Below are positions 34,414 to 42,478 of a stretch of DNA of 63,482 nucleotides, in pieces. The notes under the pieces are model-generated. The model had not been told where the DNA came from. It did no database searches and saw only the letters and a list, made by a program, of their open reading frames with translations. Location of the stretch: the NCBI GenBank assembly GCA_041859045.1, contig JBHELB010000028.1, forward strand, positions 1 to 63,482, given 5' to 3'. The position numbers were made by a program, and so were the translations under genes. The DNA is from JBHELB01 sp041859045 (GTDB lineage Bacteria; Hydrogenedentota; Hydrogenedentia; Hydrogenedentales; SLHB01). Positions within the stretch are counted from its first letter, which is position 1, and every line of letters starts with the position of its first letter.

Positions 34414-35238
34414 ATGGGAAAAGTAGCGATTGGCGTCAACATGGAGTTTGTCCGTCACGACGACAAGTCCTTCGAGTGGGGCGTCAAGAAGGCCGCCGAG
34501 TTGGGCTACGAATACGTCGAGCCGATGGTCCACTGGGGCCGGGAACTTCTGAGCGAGGCAGGGTATTTTCACAGCGTCTCTATGCTCGACGACCCGCTGC
34601 GCATCAAGCGCGCCTGCGAAGAGGCCGGGATCAAGGTATCCGGACTCTCGACGCACACCCCGCTGTGCAAACCCGAGATTAGTACGGAATATCTGAAACA
34701 GGCGATCCGGTTCGCGGCCGAATGCGGCGCGCCGGTGGTGAACACCGACGAAGGCCCCAAGCCGAAATGGACGACGGCCGAGGAAGACCACGTGCTGATG
34801 CGCTATGTGTTGCAGGAGGCCGCGCTCGTGGCGGAACCGCGCGGCGTGTTCATCGGCATCGAGCCGCACCAGCAGTACAGCAAGCATCCGGACGGGTTGG
34901 ATCGTATCGCGGGGTTGGTGCAGAGCAAGGCGATCGGCATCAACTTCGACACCGGCAACAGTTACCTGTGCGGGCACGACCCGTATGAATGGCTCGAACG
35001 CGTGAAGAGCCGCCTCGTCCATTTGCATGCTAAGGACATTTCGGTCACGCAGTCCGACGCCGAGCGCGGCAAGGTCACCGGCACGCCGGTGGGCTGCGCG
35101 TGCGGCGAAGGCGTGATCGACTGGAAACGCGTGATCGGCATCTTGAAGACCGCTCCGCGCGATATCGTGATTTCAGTGGAATGCGGCACGGTGGATCAGG
35201 CCGAACGCAGCATCAAGCATCTCAAGGCGTTGTTGTAG
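34414..35238 (+). CDS. Sugar phosphate isomerase/epimerase (xylose isomerase-like TIM barrel)
   Basis: A protein of 274 residues from ATG 34414, with GGAGG at 34401-34405. The open frame extends far upstream but without protein-like sequence. AP endonuclease 2/xylose isomerase fold: YEYVEPMVHWG, the metal ligand Glu in IGIEPHQQYS, NFDTGNSYLCGHDP (Asp), LVHLHAKDIS (His) and the C-terminal Glu in ISVECGT. It heads a three-gene sugar cassette with a Gfo/Idh dehydrogenase and a PmoA-like protein, an arrangement frequent in planctomycete-like genomes. Confidence 0.9.
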   Translation: MGKVAIGVNMEFVRHDDKSFEWGVKKAAELGYEYVEPMVHWGRELLSEAGYFHSVSMLDDPLRIKRACEEAGIKVSGLSTHTPLCKPEISTEYLKQAIRFAAECGAPVVNTDEGPKPKWTTAEEDHVLMRYVLQEAALVAEPRGVFIGIEPHQQYSKHPDGLDRIAGLVQSKAIGINFDTGNSYLCGHDPYEWLERVKSRLVHLHAKDISVTQSDAERGKVTGTPVGCACGEGVIDWKRVIGILKTAPRDIVISVECGTVDQAERSIKHLKALL

Positions 35239-35262
35239 TCATTTACGAAGGAGTTTGGCCAG

Positions 35263-36333
35263 ATGGCAAAGCCGGTGAAGATTGGGTTGATTGGCGCGGG
35301 CGGTATTTCGGGGCAGCACATGCGCGGGCTCGCGAAGTACCCGGAGCAAGTGCAGTTGACGGCGGTGTGCGATATTCATGAGCCCTCGGCGCAGACCAGG
35401 GCCACGGAGGCGGGCGGCGCAGCGGTCTACACGGACGTCGAGAAGATGTTGCGTGAGGCGGACATTGAGGCCGTCGACATCTGCACCACCCACCAGCAGC
35501 ACTATGCCAACGCGATGGCGGCGTTTGCCGCGGGAAAACACGTGTTGCTCGAGAAACCCATGGGCTGCTCGATGCAGGAATGCCGCGATATGGTTGCCGC
35601 GGCGGAGAAAGCGGGCGTCACGTTCATGGTCGCGCAATGCCAGCGCTACATGCCCACGTACCGGCGCGTGCGCCAACTCATCCAGCGCGGCGAACTGGGC
35701 ACGATCCGCGCGGTCCGCTTCGATTCGATGCAGGACTTGCCGTCGTTCGCGCCAAACGGACACTGGCTGTGCGATGGCGAAAAGGCCGGCGGCGGTATCG
35801 TCATTTCGGTCAGCGTGCATCGCATCGATCTGATGCGCTATCTCGTGGGCGATATCCGCCGCGTCACCGGCGTCTCGCGGATCACCACGCCGCTCTTTAC
35901 CAACGGCGCGGAGAACTTCGCCGCGGGCCTGCTCGAGTTCGACAACGGCGCGATCGGCGAAATGTTCGCGACGTACACCGGCTTCCGCATGCCGTGGGGC
36001 GAAATGTTCATGATCTTCGGCGACGAGGGCACCATCCACGCGGTCCCGCCGCAAGGCCACTATGAAGGCGATGCGGTGATCGTCCTGCGCAAGAACGGCG
36101 CGCCGATTACCGCCTGGGAAGACCAGTACCGGGGTTTCACACCGCTCGAAGGCGGCGAGTCGGAGTTCCCCACCGACGACGGTTTCGCCAACGAGGTGTT
36201 GCACTTCGCGGACTGCGTCCGCACGGGCCGCGAGCCCGACAGCAGTGGCCGCGACAACCTCGGCACGATGGCGACGATTTTTGGATTCTATGAGTCTGTA
36301 CGTACCGGACAAAGCGTCGACGTCGAAAAGTAA
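35263..36333 (+). CDS. Gfo/Idh/MocA family NAD(P)-dependent oxidoreductase
   Basis: The 356-residue enzyme has an N-terminal Rossmann domain (KIGLIGAGGISGQHMRG), the signature LLEKPMGCSMQE with the catalytic Lys, and a C-terminal alpha/beta domain with GGGIVISVSVHRIDLMRY (conserved His/Asp pair). The family oxidises or reduces sugars, inositols and their derivatives. It has no Tat or Sec signal, unlike many planctomycete relatives. The gene follows the epimerase by 24 bp with AAGGAG upstream. Confidence 0.93.
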   Translation: MAKPVKIGLIGAGGISGQHMRGLAKYPEQVQLTAVCDIHEPSAQTRATEAGGAAVYTDVEKMLREADIEAVDICTTHQQHYANAMAAFAAGKHVLLEKPMGCSMQECRDMVAAAEKAGVTFMVAQCQRYMPTYRRVRQLIQRGELGTIRAVRFDSMQDLPSFAPNGHWLCDGEKAGGGIVISVSVHRIDLMRYLVGDIRRVTGVSRITTPLFTNGAENFAAGLLEFDNGAIGEMFATYTGFRMPWGEMFMIFGDEGTIHAVPPQGHYEGDAVIVLRKNGAPITAWEDQYRGFTPLEGGESEFPTDDGFANEVLHFADCVRTGREPDSSGRDNLGTMATIFGFYESVRTGQSVDVEK

Positions 36334-36381
36334 CGTCCGCAACGTCGTTGCGTTCACGCATCACAAAAGGAGTTTCGCCCA

Positions 36382-37281
36382 ATGGCTTCCTGCAAGGCCC
36401 ATCGCACCATCTACCGTCCCGGCGAGGAGCTTTCCTCGATCGCCGGTCACGTCACGCTCTGGCGCTACCATTTCGCGACGGACCGCGCCAAGCCGTTCAT
36501 CCACCCCCTGACCACGCCCGGCGGCATCGAACTGACGTGCTTCGAGCCGTGGGACCACCAGTGGCATCGCGGGCTGTGGTTCTCCTGGCAGTACATCAAC
36601 GACGTGAACTACTGGGAAGAGCGCCGCGGCGTGCCGAAGGGCGTGGGCGAGGGACAGACGCGTTTTATTGGTCCCGAGGAAGTGTCGCTGACGCCCGAGG
36701 CCGCGACGGTGCGCTCGCGCTATGAGTACATCGATCCGAACGGCGTGACGGTGATGGAAGACGCGCGGGAACTGCATTTCGCCACGCCGCGCGAAGATCG
36801 TTTTCACATCGACTGGACCCTCACATTCACGGCGCGCGAAGACGTGGTCATTCGCCGTACGCCGGAAGACTGGGGCGGCTACAGCGGGATCAGTCTGCGC
36901 ACCGCGCGGACGATGGGCCGATTCGAATTGCTCAACAGCGAGGGGCAAGTCGGCGAAGACACGCAACACCAACCCGCGCGCTGGGTGGATATCGTAGGCG
37001 CAGCCGACGGCGGCTGGGACCGGCAGGGCGGCGCGGCCTTTTTCGAGCATCCCTCGAACCTGCGCGCGCCGAGCAGTTGGAAAACCTTTGGCATCGACGG
37101 CTTCGGCTACATCAACCCGTCGCCCGTGATGAAGGACCCCATCTCCCTGCGCCAGGGCGCGACGCTCACGCTGCGTTACCGCGTGCTGGTACACGACGGC
37201 GTCGTATCGCCGGGCGAACTCGACGAAGAGTACGCACGGTTCGCGGGCGCGGGAATGTTTGCTGCTGCCGGTAAGGGCTGA
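36382..37281 (+). CDS. PmoA-like (DUF6807) protein
   Basis: The 299-residue beta-rich protein has the conserved core CFEPWDHQWHRGLWFSWQYI with two His residues, then DVNYWEER, GGYSGISLRTAR and FFEHPSNLRAPSSW of this family, often annotated as methane oxygenase PmoA although it is unrelated to methane monooxygenase. Such proteins accompany Gfo/Idh dehydrogenases and sugar epimerases and may be carbohydrate-active. AAAGGAG precedes the start. A minus-strand tRNA converges on its 3' end. Confidence 0.85.
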   Translation: MASCKAHRTIYRPGEELSSIAGHVTLWRYHFATDRAKPFIHPLTTPGGIELTCFEPWDHQWHRGLWFSWQYINDVNYWEERRGVPKGVGEGQTRFIGPEEVSLTPEAATVRSRYEYIDPNGVTVMEDARELHFATPREDRFHIDWTLTFTAREDVVIRRTPEDWGGYSGISLRTARTMGRFELLNSEGQVGEDTQHQPARWVDIVGAADGGWDRQGGAAFFEHPSNLRAPSSWKTFGIDGFGYINPSPVMKDPISLRQGATLTLRYRVLVHDGVVSPGELDEEYARFAGAGMFAAAGKG

Positions 37282-37294
37282 GCGGAAAAAAGAA

Positions 37295-37386
37295 TGGCGG
37301 AGAGAGCGGGATTCGAACCCGCGGTACCCCGTTAGGGGTACACACGCTTTCCAAGCGTGCGCCTTCAACCACTCGGCCATCTCTCC
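37295..37386 (-). tRNA. tRNA-Ser (anticodon GGA)
   Basis: Read on the minus strand it is a class II tRNA. The 7-bp acceptor pairs GGAGAGA (5' end at 37386) with TCTCTCC. The anticodon arm is CACGC-TTGGAAA-GCGTG giving anticodon GGA, followed by a long variable arm (GTACCCC/GGGGTAC) and the T-loop GGTTCGAATCC. The discriminator is G, and CCA is encoded at 37295-37297. A T-rich tract follows immediately, serving as a simple 3' stop. Confidence 0.97.
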
Positions 37387-37398
37387 GCGAGGACCCCG

Positions 37399-37427
37399 AT
37401 TCTAGGTTTCGGCGTCGGGGAAGTCAA
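37399..37427 (-). promoter_or_regulatory. tRNA-Ser promoter
   Basis: On the minus strand TTGACT (37422-37427), 17 bp, TAGAAT (37399-37404), 12 bp before the tRNA 5' end. This is a close sigma-70 match at the expected distance. Confidence 0.7.
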
Positions 37428-37435
37428 GGGCTGGA

Positions 37436-37894
37436 CAGGGCAATCGCACTAAAATTCGCCTTCTCATTTCTCAGAGCGCCGCCCCGGCGCGGCCCGTAGC
37501 GCCCGGCCTCCGTGTCGGGCGTCTGTGTTATTTGTGAATGCGGGAGGGGTAATGTGACACAACACTGCCCGCCTTTCACGAAGATGCCAGTGGCAGCGGG
37601 CGTTCTTCGAGTCCCGTAGGGACGATTGATTGTAGCCCAGCACTTCAGTGCTGGGATCTTGGCCTCCCCTAAACGAAGTCCCGTAGGGACGGTTGAAGGT
37701 TCTCGCCAAACGCGTCAACCGTGCCTACGGCACTTTCTTCTTTTTTTCCCGTCGAAAACCCAGCGATGAATCGCTGGGCTACAGTCAATCGCCCCTCCGG
37801 GGCGAAAGGCGAAAACGCCCGGCACGGAGGCCGGGCGCTAAGGGCCACGTGCTCAGGTAGATGGGGGGGGGCAGGTCTTAGTGCGATTGCCCTG
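37436..37894. repeat. Composite palindrome of REP-like hairpin units (676-bp gene-free region)
   Basis: The gap between tRNA-Ser and rpsT holds mirrored short hairpin units. The outermost are CAGGGCAATCGCACTA (37436-37451) and its exact reverse complement (37879-37894). Inside are CGCCCG/CGGGCG hairpins (37500-37521 and 37816-37837), and CCCAGC-type hairpins with 4-nt loops (37636-37655 and 37759-37778). Units based on GTCCC-GTA-GGGAC occur at 37611 and 37678 in one orientation and at 37714 and 37784 in the other. Corresponding stems differ by compensatory changes (GTCCC/GGGAC, GTGCC/GGCAC, GCCCC/GGGGC). A run of nine G at 37863-37871 lies within it. No transposase is in the window. Confidence 0.8.
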
Positions 37895-37983
37895 AAGGGC
37901 TGGATTCATCCCTTGATTTACGGGGCCGGCACGCCTCTGGGCCGCCCCCGCAGTATCCCCGGCAACACCGCCGCGTTCGGCGC

Positions 37984-38013
37984 TTGCATTCGGGGCCGGA
38001 TATTTGCTACCAT
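37984..38013 (+). promoter_or_regulatory. Candidate rpsT promoter
   Basis: TTGCAT (37984-37989), 18 bp, TACCAT (38008-38013), 50 bp before rpsT. A TTGACA at 38025-38030 has no usable -10 before the start codon and is not favoured. Confidence 0.4.
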
Positions 38014-38062
38014 CCGTTTTCGCTTTGACAGGTGAAATGGAATTTTTACGGAGTCGGAACGC

Positions 38063-38329
38063 ATGGCTAACATTAAGTCGTCCATCAAGAGCATCGAGAC
38101 CAGCGAGCGCAATCGCCAGCGGAACATCGCGGTGAAGTCGCGGATGAAGACGTTCGTCAAGAACGCCATGACCGCGATCGAGGCGAAAAACGCCGAAGAG
38201 GTCAAGGCCGCGTTGCCTGTGGCGTTGGCCGAGATCGACCGGGCCGCGTCGAAGGGGGTTATCCACCCGAACAGCGCCGCGCGCAAGAAGTCGACTCTCC
38301 AGCGTCTGGCCGGCGCCAGCCAGCGCTAG
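38063..38329 (+). CDS. rpsT: 30S ribosomal protein S20
   Basis: The 88-residue basic protein has the S20 pattern: MANIKSSIKSIETSERNRQRN, RMKTFVKNAM, and the closing KGVIHPNSAARKKSTLQRLA. It binds 16S rRNA early in 30S assembly. It is monocistronic between its own promoter and a strong terminator. In other bacteria S20 regulates itself at translation; nothing here decides that. Confidence 0.97.
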   Translation: MANIKSSIKSIETSERNRQRNIAVKSRMKTFVKNAMTAIEAKNAEEVKAALPVALAEIDRAASKGVIHPNSAARKKSTLQRLAGASQR

Positions 38330-38346
38330 TTTTCTCGCAAAACGAT

Positions 38347-38389
38347 ACGCGCCGTAGCCCGTTCACAGAGCGGGCTCGGCGCGTTTTTG
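38347..38389 (+). terminator. Rho-independent terminator of rpsT
   Basis: A long GC-rich stem (38347-38361 with 38371-38384, one bulge) and a 9-nt loop end in GTTTTTGT, 17 bp after the rpsT stop. It lies between convergent genes. On the minus strand the stem is followed by ATCGTTTTG, so it may work in both directions. Confidence 0.88.
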
Positions 38390-38414
38390 TGTTTGCTTCT
38401 CTTGCGCCGCGCGG

Positions 38415-40280
38415 CTACCGGCGAAGGGCTTTGATGAGCTCGAGCAGCCGTCCTTCCGTGTCGGCGTAGCGAACAACCCCCTCCTTGTCCAACAGCAGGG
38501 CCTGCGGTACTCGTTTAATGCCGTACGCGTTGAAGGTCTTGAACGGCGCGCCATCGAGTCCCACCAAGAAATCAATCTGCTGCTCTTTGATAAACGTCTC
38601 GACCGTTCGCGCATCCGTTCCCGCGTCATGCACGGTGACAAAGCGAACATCGTCGTCGCCGCGCAAGGCATCGAACAGCGCGCGCAGCTCGTTGAACCGG
38701 TCCCGGCCTTCATCCTTTCGCACGGCGAACTCGCCCCAGAACCAAAGCACGACAACCTTTCCCTTGAGCGCGGCCAGGGTCTGCGGTGCGCCGTTGTACC
38801 ACTTCGCGCACTCCAGTTCCGGCGCGGGCTTGTTGAGCAGTATGGAGAAATCGCTCGCCGTTTTCGCGGGGTCGTCCGCGCGCGTGTTCGGTTCAAACGG
38901 CTCCAGCGCGACGTCCAGCGTGGGCGGAAGAGCACGCAGGTCGAGTTCCAGGTCTTTTCGCCAGAACCGGCGGGCGTCTTCCGCGCGCACGCGGACGTTG
39001 CCCTCTTTGGGGGCGCGATCGAGCTGCAACGAGAAGTTTCCTTCCGTCCCCGTCAGCGCATAGAGCACAGGGCCCGCGCCCGTGACCGTCAACACAACGC
39101 CGGGCTGGGGTTCGCCACTGGGCGCATGCACCACGCCCTTCAGTGCGGGCAACGGGAGTACGCGCAGCACCCCCACGTCGATCTGGGTTTTTGTGCCAGG
39201 ATCGACGCTCATGTCCAGCGGCGTTTCGGACTGGAACCCGTCCGGCGGAAGGAGATGTAGCCGCCCTTTGCAGAGCGGCGCGCGCAGTTGGAAGGCTCCG
39301 TCGTTTGCGGACAGGGTGCTGGCGGCCACGGCGCTGTCCGCAATGAACTGCACTTCAACTCCGCCCAGCGGTTTTCCCTGCATCAACACCCGGCCTTGCA
39401 GATCGAGCGGCGCGCGCAAGGTTAAGTCGGCCACCGCCTGTTCCGCCGTTGCGTCGATCTCCAACGACTGGGGCGCGGAAAGGGCGTGTTTTGGATGCGT
39501 CGCGGCGATGTGATACGAGCCCAGTGGCACGCGGCAGACATAGTACCCCTCGGCGTCGGTCTCAGCCTCGGCGACCTCGAGAACCCCGCTGCCGGTCACG
39601 GAGAACACCGCCACACGTGCCCCAGCGGCAGGCTCCCCCCGCGGATCGAGCACGCGTCCGCGCACGGGCGTGCCCGGCGGCATCTGCAGCGACTGCCGTG
39701 GGCCGTCGACGTTGAGGTAGGGGATATAAGCCTCCGCGTGATTGCGATCGCTCAAGGTGATGCGGAAGTAGCTGTCCGCCGGCAACCACGGCAGCGTCAT
39801 GACCCCATCGGCATCGCTGCGCACGCTGGGAAAGCCCTCCGGAACCAAGCGGCTTATGGGTACGCTGAATTCCGCCCCGCCGGAAAGGTCGCCAATCCGC
39901 AGCAGTTTCACGCGCGCGCCTTCAATCGGGTTGAAGCCTGCGTCGATCACGCGAAGTTGCCGGGACAACGCGGGACGTAAGGTGATTGAAACCGGGGCAT
40001 CTCCAACGACCCGCGCCGTTGTACCGCCGATCGCGTACCCGTCTTTGAGCGCAAGCACGCTGACCGTTCCCAGCGCGACCTGCCCAAAGGCGACACGGCC
40101 TGCGTCGTCGGTCTTGCCTGCGCGCACGCGATCACCGCCGCCTTCGACAAGCCATACCGCCGCCTGCGGCGTGGGTTTGCCGTGAATGTCTTGAACGGTT
40201 CCTGTCAACGTAAGCGCACAGGCCGTCTCTACGGAGAACGTCAGCAGCAGTGCAACAAAGACGCCCAAAAATCGCTTCAT
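38415..40280 (-). CDS. Secreted carboxypeptidase-regulatory-like repeats with C-terminal thioredoxin-fold domain lacking CXXC
   Basis: The 621-residue protein has a signal peptide (MKRFLGVFVALLLTFSVETA), then about five Ig-like carboxypeptidase regulatory-like domains with the G-V-x-D-x-x-G-x-P motif (GTVQDIHGKPTPQAAV, GRVLDPRGEPAAGARV, GVVHAPSGEPQPGVVL). The C-terminal TlpA/redoxin-like domain is at about 480-621 (LKGKVVVLWFWGEFAVRKDE, cis-Pro region IKRVPQALLLDKEG). The position of the redox CXXC reads GEFA, so the domain cannot do disulfide exchange and may be structural or binding. It overlaps the upstream paralog by 4 bp. Confidence 0.82.
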   Translation of the reverse strand: MKRFLGVFVALLLTFSVETACALTLTGTVQDIHGKPTPQAAVWLVEGGGDRVRAGKTDDAGRVAFGQVALGTVSVLALKDGYAIGGTTARVVGDAPVSITLRPALSRQLRVIDAGFNPIEGARVKLLRIGDLSGGAEFSVPISRLVPEGFPSVRSDADGVMTLPWLPADSYFRITLSDRNHAEAYIPYLNVDGPRQSLQMPPGTPVRGRVLDPRGEPAAGARVAVFSVTGSGVLEVAEAETDAEGYYVCRVPLGSYHIAATHPKHALSAPQSLEIDATAEQAVADLTLRAPLDLQGRVLMQGKPLGGVEVQFIADSAVAASTLSANDGAFQLRAPLCKGRLHLLPPDGFQSETPLDMSVDPGTKTQIDVGVLRVLPLPALKGVVHAPSGEPQPGVVLTVTGAGPVLYALTGTEGNFSLQLDRAPKEGNVRVRAEDARRFWRKDLELDLRALPPTLDVALEPFEPNTRADDPAKTASDFSILLNKPAPELECAKWYNGAPQTLAALKGKVVVLWFWGEFAVRKDEGRDRFNELRALFDALRGDDDVRFVTVHDAGTDARTVETFIKEQQIDFLVGLDGAPFKTFNAYGIKRVPQALLLDKEGVVRYADTEGRLLELIKALRR

Positions 40281-42298
40281 TTCTTCCCTCGAACGGCTGC
40301 GAGTGCACGTAAAGACGGGAAACCGAAGGTTTCGAGCGTCACACGTCCCTCAGCGTTCACCAGATACGTCGTGGCAACGCCGGGCGCGGTTCCCTCCAGT
40401 ATCGGCAAGGGAGCATTGCCGCCCGGATATGCGCCGGTGGTGAGCACAGCGATAGTCATGTCGCTGAGTCCGACGGCCTTCGCGGCGGCGTCAAGCCCCT
40501 CGGTGAGCATAAGGACTTCTTCCGGCGCGGCGTACACAATCAACGCCGGACGCTTGGTTTGTGCTGGGGCGGGGCCGGAGATAAGGGAATGCGTGGACCA
40601 ATCCAGGTGCTTGCCTCGTAACGAGGGCTTGGGCTGCGCCACGCCGGTCAGCGTAATCGTGCCAGCGTCCACGGTGGCGCCGGGCTGAAATTCAAGCCGA
40701 CCGGAGACCCCTGTGGCGGCCCCTGATGCGGCCAATATCAGCAAAGGCGCGCCAGGAACGATGCTTTCCCAGACGAACGATCCGTCCTCGCCAGACACCG
40801 TGCGCCAAACGGTTAGTGCATCCGGTTCGCCGGGCAGGGCGAGTTGGCCCGTCACGACCGCGCCGGACAAGGGGCGGCCTTTCTCGTCTTGAATCACGCC
40901 GCGAACCGACGCCAGCGGAAGCAACTGTACCTTGGCGGGCTCTGTCGCGTTGGGGTCCGCCGCAAACAAGGCCGCAAGCGGGCGCGCAGGATCCTCGGCA
41001 AGGCCGATAACTTTGCCCCCAGAGGCCGCCGCGAGCGCCAACGACGCTTGCCCCTGAGCGTCCGTTACGCGCCATCCGAATTGAGCGGGGCGAAGCAAGG
41101 TCACAACAGCCCCCGGCGCGGGCGCACCGGTATCGTCGATGGTCTCAAGGCGGATTCCAGGTGGACGCGCCAGCCAAAATGTCGGCATCTCCACGGTCTC
41201 GCTTGCCTTCACCGTTACTTTGTACGCGTTCTGCTGCGGCGGGGCGAACCCCGACGGCGGCTGAAGCGTCACGACGGCTTCGCCTTCGGTCGCCTCGAGT
41301 TCGTATTGACCGTCGGCTCCCACGGGCGCGACCGCGGCGGTGCTGCCCTGGAGGGTGAGCATGACATTGGCCCCGGCGACGGGCGCGCCGCTGGCCGCTT
41401 CACGCACCGCGCCGCGCAGCTTGCCCATCCCCGCCACCAGCACCGTGAGCCCTTGCATCGGCGCGTCGCCACGCACCGTCAGCGACTGCCACCCGGCACT
41501 GCGAAGGTCATCGCCGATGGCTTGGAGCAGGTACGCGCCCGGCTTGAGCCGCAGCGAGAATGCGCCATCGGCCCCCGCGCGGGCTTCGGCGGTGTCGTGG
41601 GGCGGTTGCGCGTTCTTGATGAACACCGACGCTTGCGGCACGGCGGCGTTCGATCCGCGATTGCGCACATTTCCTGAAACTTCCACGCCGGGCGTTAACG
41701 TGACGGTCAGTGCGGACTCGGCCACGCGGCAGCCAGACGTGCCTTCCTGCGCATAGTTGGGGTGCGTCAAGATTAGCGCGGCAGTTCCGCCCTCGGGCAA
41801 GTTCGGAATCGCGAAGGCACCGCGGGCGCTTGTTATCGGCACGGCGATGCCAAGAGTCTCAAGTTTTGAAAAGGGGATCGACACCTTCGATTCACCCAGC
41901 AATGCCACGCGCGCGACCCGCGCACCGCCCACGGGCTTTCCTTTATCATCCACCACGAGCCCGGAAAGCGTTGCGGGCGCAGCCAGACGTATCGCCACGT
42001 CCTGCAGCGCATCGCTTGAGGAAAGGGTAACACTGGCGCCCCCAAACGCCGCACCGTTCGCCAACGCGAACACGCCGCACAGACCTGGCCCGACGTCCTT
42101 GAACTCAAACCCGCCTTGAGCGTCCACGGCGGCCTCGACGAGCGGTGCTTCGCGGCCTGCCTCGAGAAACACCCGCGCCCCGGCAAGCGTGCTGCCCGAA
42201 GCGCCGACGACGTGCCCCGTGATGCGGGCCGCTTCGGCGCGAACCGCCGTCGCAGTCACCGTAAGCATCAAGATGACGAACACGCGTGATGATTTCAT
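40277..42298 (-). CDS. Secreted carboxypeptidase-regulatory-like repeat protein
   Basis: A protein of 673 residues from the Met at 42296-42298, which gives a clean signal peptide (MKSSRVFVILMLTVTATAVR). It consists of serial Ig-like regulatory domains (GHVVGASGSTLAGARV, GLVVDDKGKPVGGARV, GAVREAASGAPVAGANV, GVIQDEKGRPLSGAVV). Its last 110 residues (DMTIAVLTTG, TYLVNAEGRVTLETFG) resemble the end of a redoxin fold, again with no CXXC. It is a paralog of the next gene with the same plan. Function is unknown; an envelope or surface role is likely. Confidence 0.8.
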   Translation of the reverse strand: MKSSRVFVILMLTVTATAVRAEAARITGHVVGASGSTLAGARVFLEAGREAPLVEAAVDAQGGFEFKDVGPGLCGVFALANGAAFGGASVTLSSSDALQDVAIRLAAPATLSGLVVDDKGKPVGGARVARVALLGESKVSIPFSKLETLGIAVPITSARGAFAIPNLPEGGTAALILTHPNYAQEGTSGCRVAESALTVTLTPGVEVSGNVRNRGSNAAVPQASVFIKNAQPPHDTAEARAGADGAFSLRLKPGAYLLQAIGDDLRSAGWQSLTVRGDAPMQGLTVLVAGMGKLRGAVREAASGAPVAGANVMLTLQGSTAAVAPVGADGQYELEATEGEAVVTLQPPSGFAPPQQNAYKVTVKASETVEMPTFWLARPPGIRLETIDDTGAPAPGAVVTLLRPAQFGWRVTDAQGQASLALAAASGGKVIGLAEDPARPLAALFAADPNATEPAKVQLLPLASVRGVIQDEKGRPLSGAVVTGQLALPGEPDALTVWRTVSGEDGSFVWESIVPGAPLLILAASGAATGVSGRLEFQPGATVDAGTITLTGVAQPKPSLRGKHLDWSTHSLISGPAPAQTKRPALIVYAAPEEVLMLTEGLDAAAKAVGLSDMTIAVLTTGAYPGGNAPLPILEGTAPGVATTYLVNAEGRVTLETFGFPSLRALAAVRGKK

Positions 42299-42346
42299 GC
42301 CGCATTTCCTTCGTTGTGGCCGTTCCAAAGAACCGCCTGGAATTGG

Positions 42347-42375
42347 ATTGTATCGGGCATGCCGCAGCCACGCAA
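42347..42375 (-). promoter_or_regulatory. Promoter of the regulatory-like repeat protein operon
   Basis: On the minus strand TTGCGT (42370-42375), 17 bp, TACAAT (42347-42352), about 48 bp before the start. Confidence 0.6.
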
Positions 42376-42396
42376 TAACCGGGGAGCGGAGGCGGG

Positions 42397-42425
42397 TTGA
42401 CGCGTTCCCCCTCGCGGTTTAGCAT
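42397..42425 (+). promoter_or_regulatory. Promoter of the DapA-family gene
   Basis: TTGACG (42397-42402), 17 bp, TAGCAT (42420-42425), 53 bp before the ATG at 42479. GGAAGGAGAAG lies just upstream of that start. It is back to back with the minus-strand promoter at 42347-42375. Confidence 0.6.
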
Positions 42426-42478
42426 GAGATTGCGCGGGCGCTCCGCGAAAACCGTCTCGAAACGGAAGGAGAAGTGGC

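Noticed and set aside
36361..37380. Minus-strand ORF covering tRNA-Ser and the PmoA-like gene
   Set aside because: It starts inside the tRNA and is antisense to a clear gene.
37464..37718. 84-residue minus-strand ORF in the repeat region
   Set aside because: It is the translation of REP-like hairpin units and has no independent coding support.
37436..37894. CRISPR array
   Set aside because: Repeats are inverted, few and irregularly spaced with no unique spacers of constant length, and no cas gene is present.
38025..38030. TTGACA as the rpsT -35 box
   Set aside because: A -10 box at the right distance would fall on the ribosome site, leaving no room for a leader.
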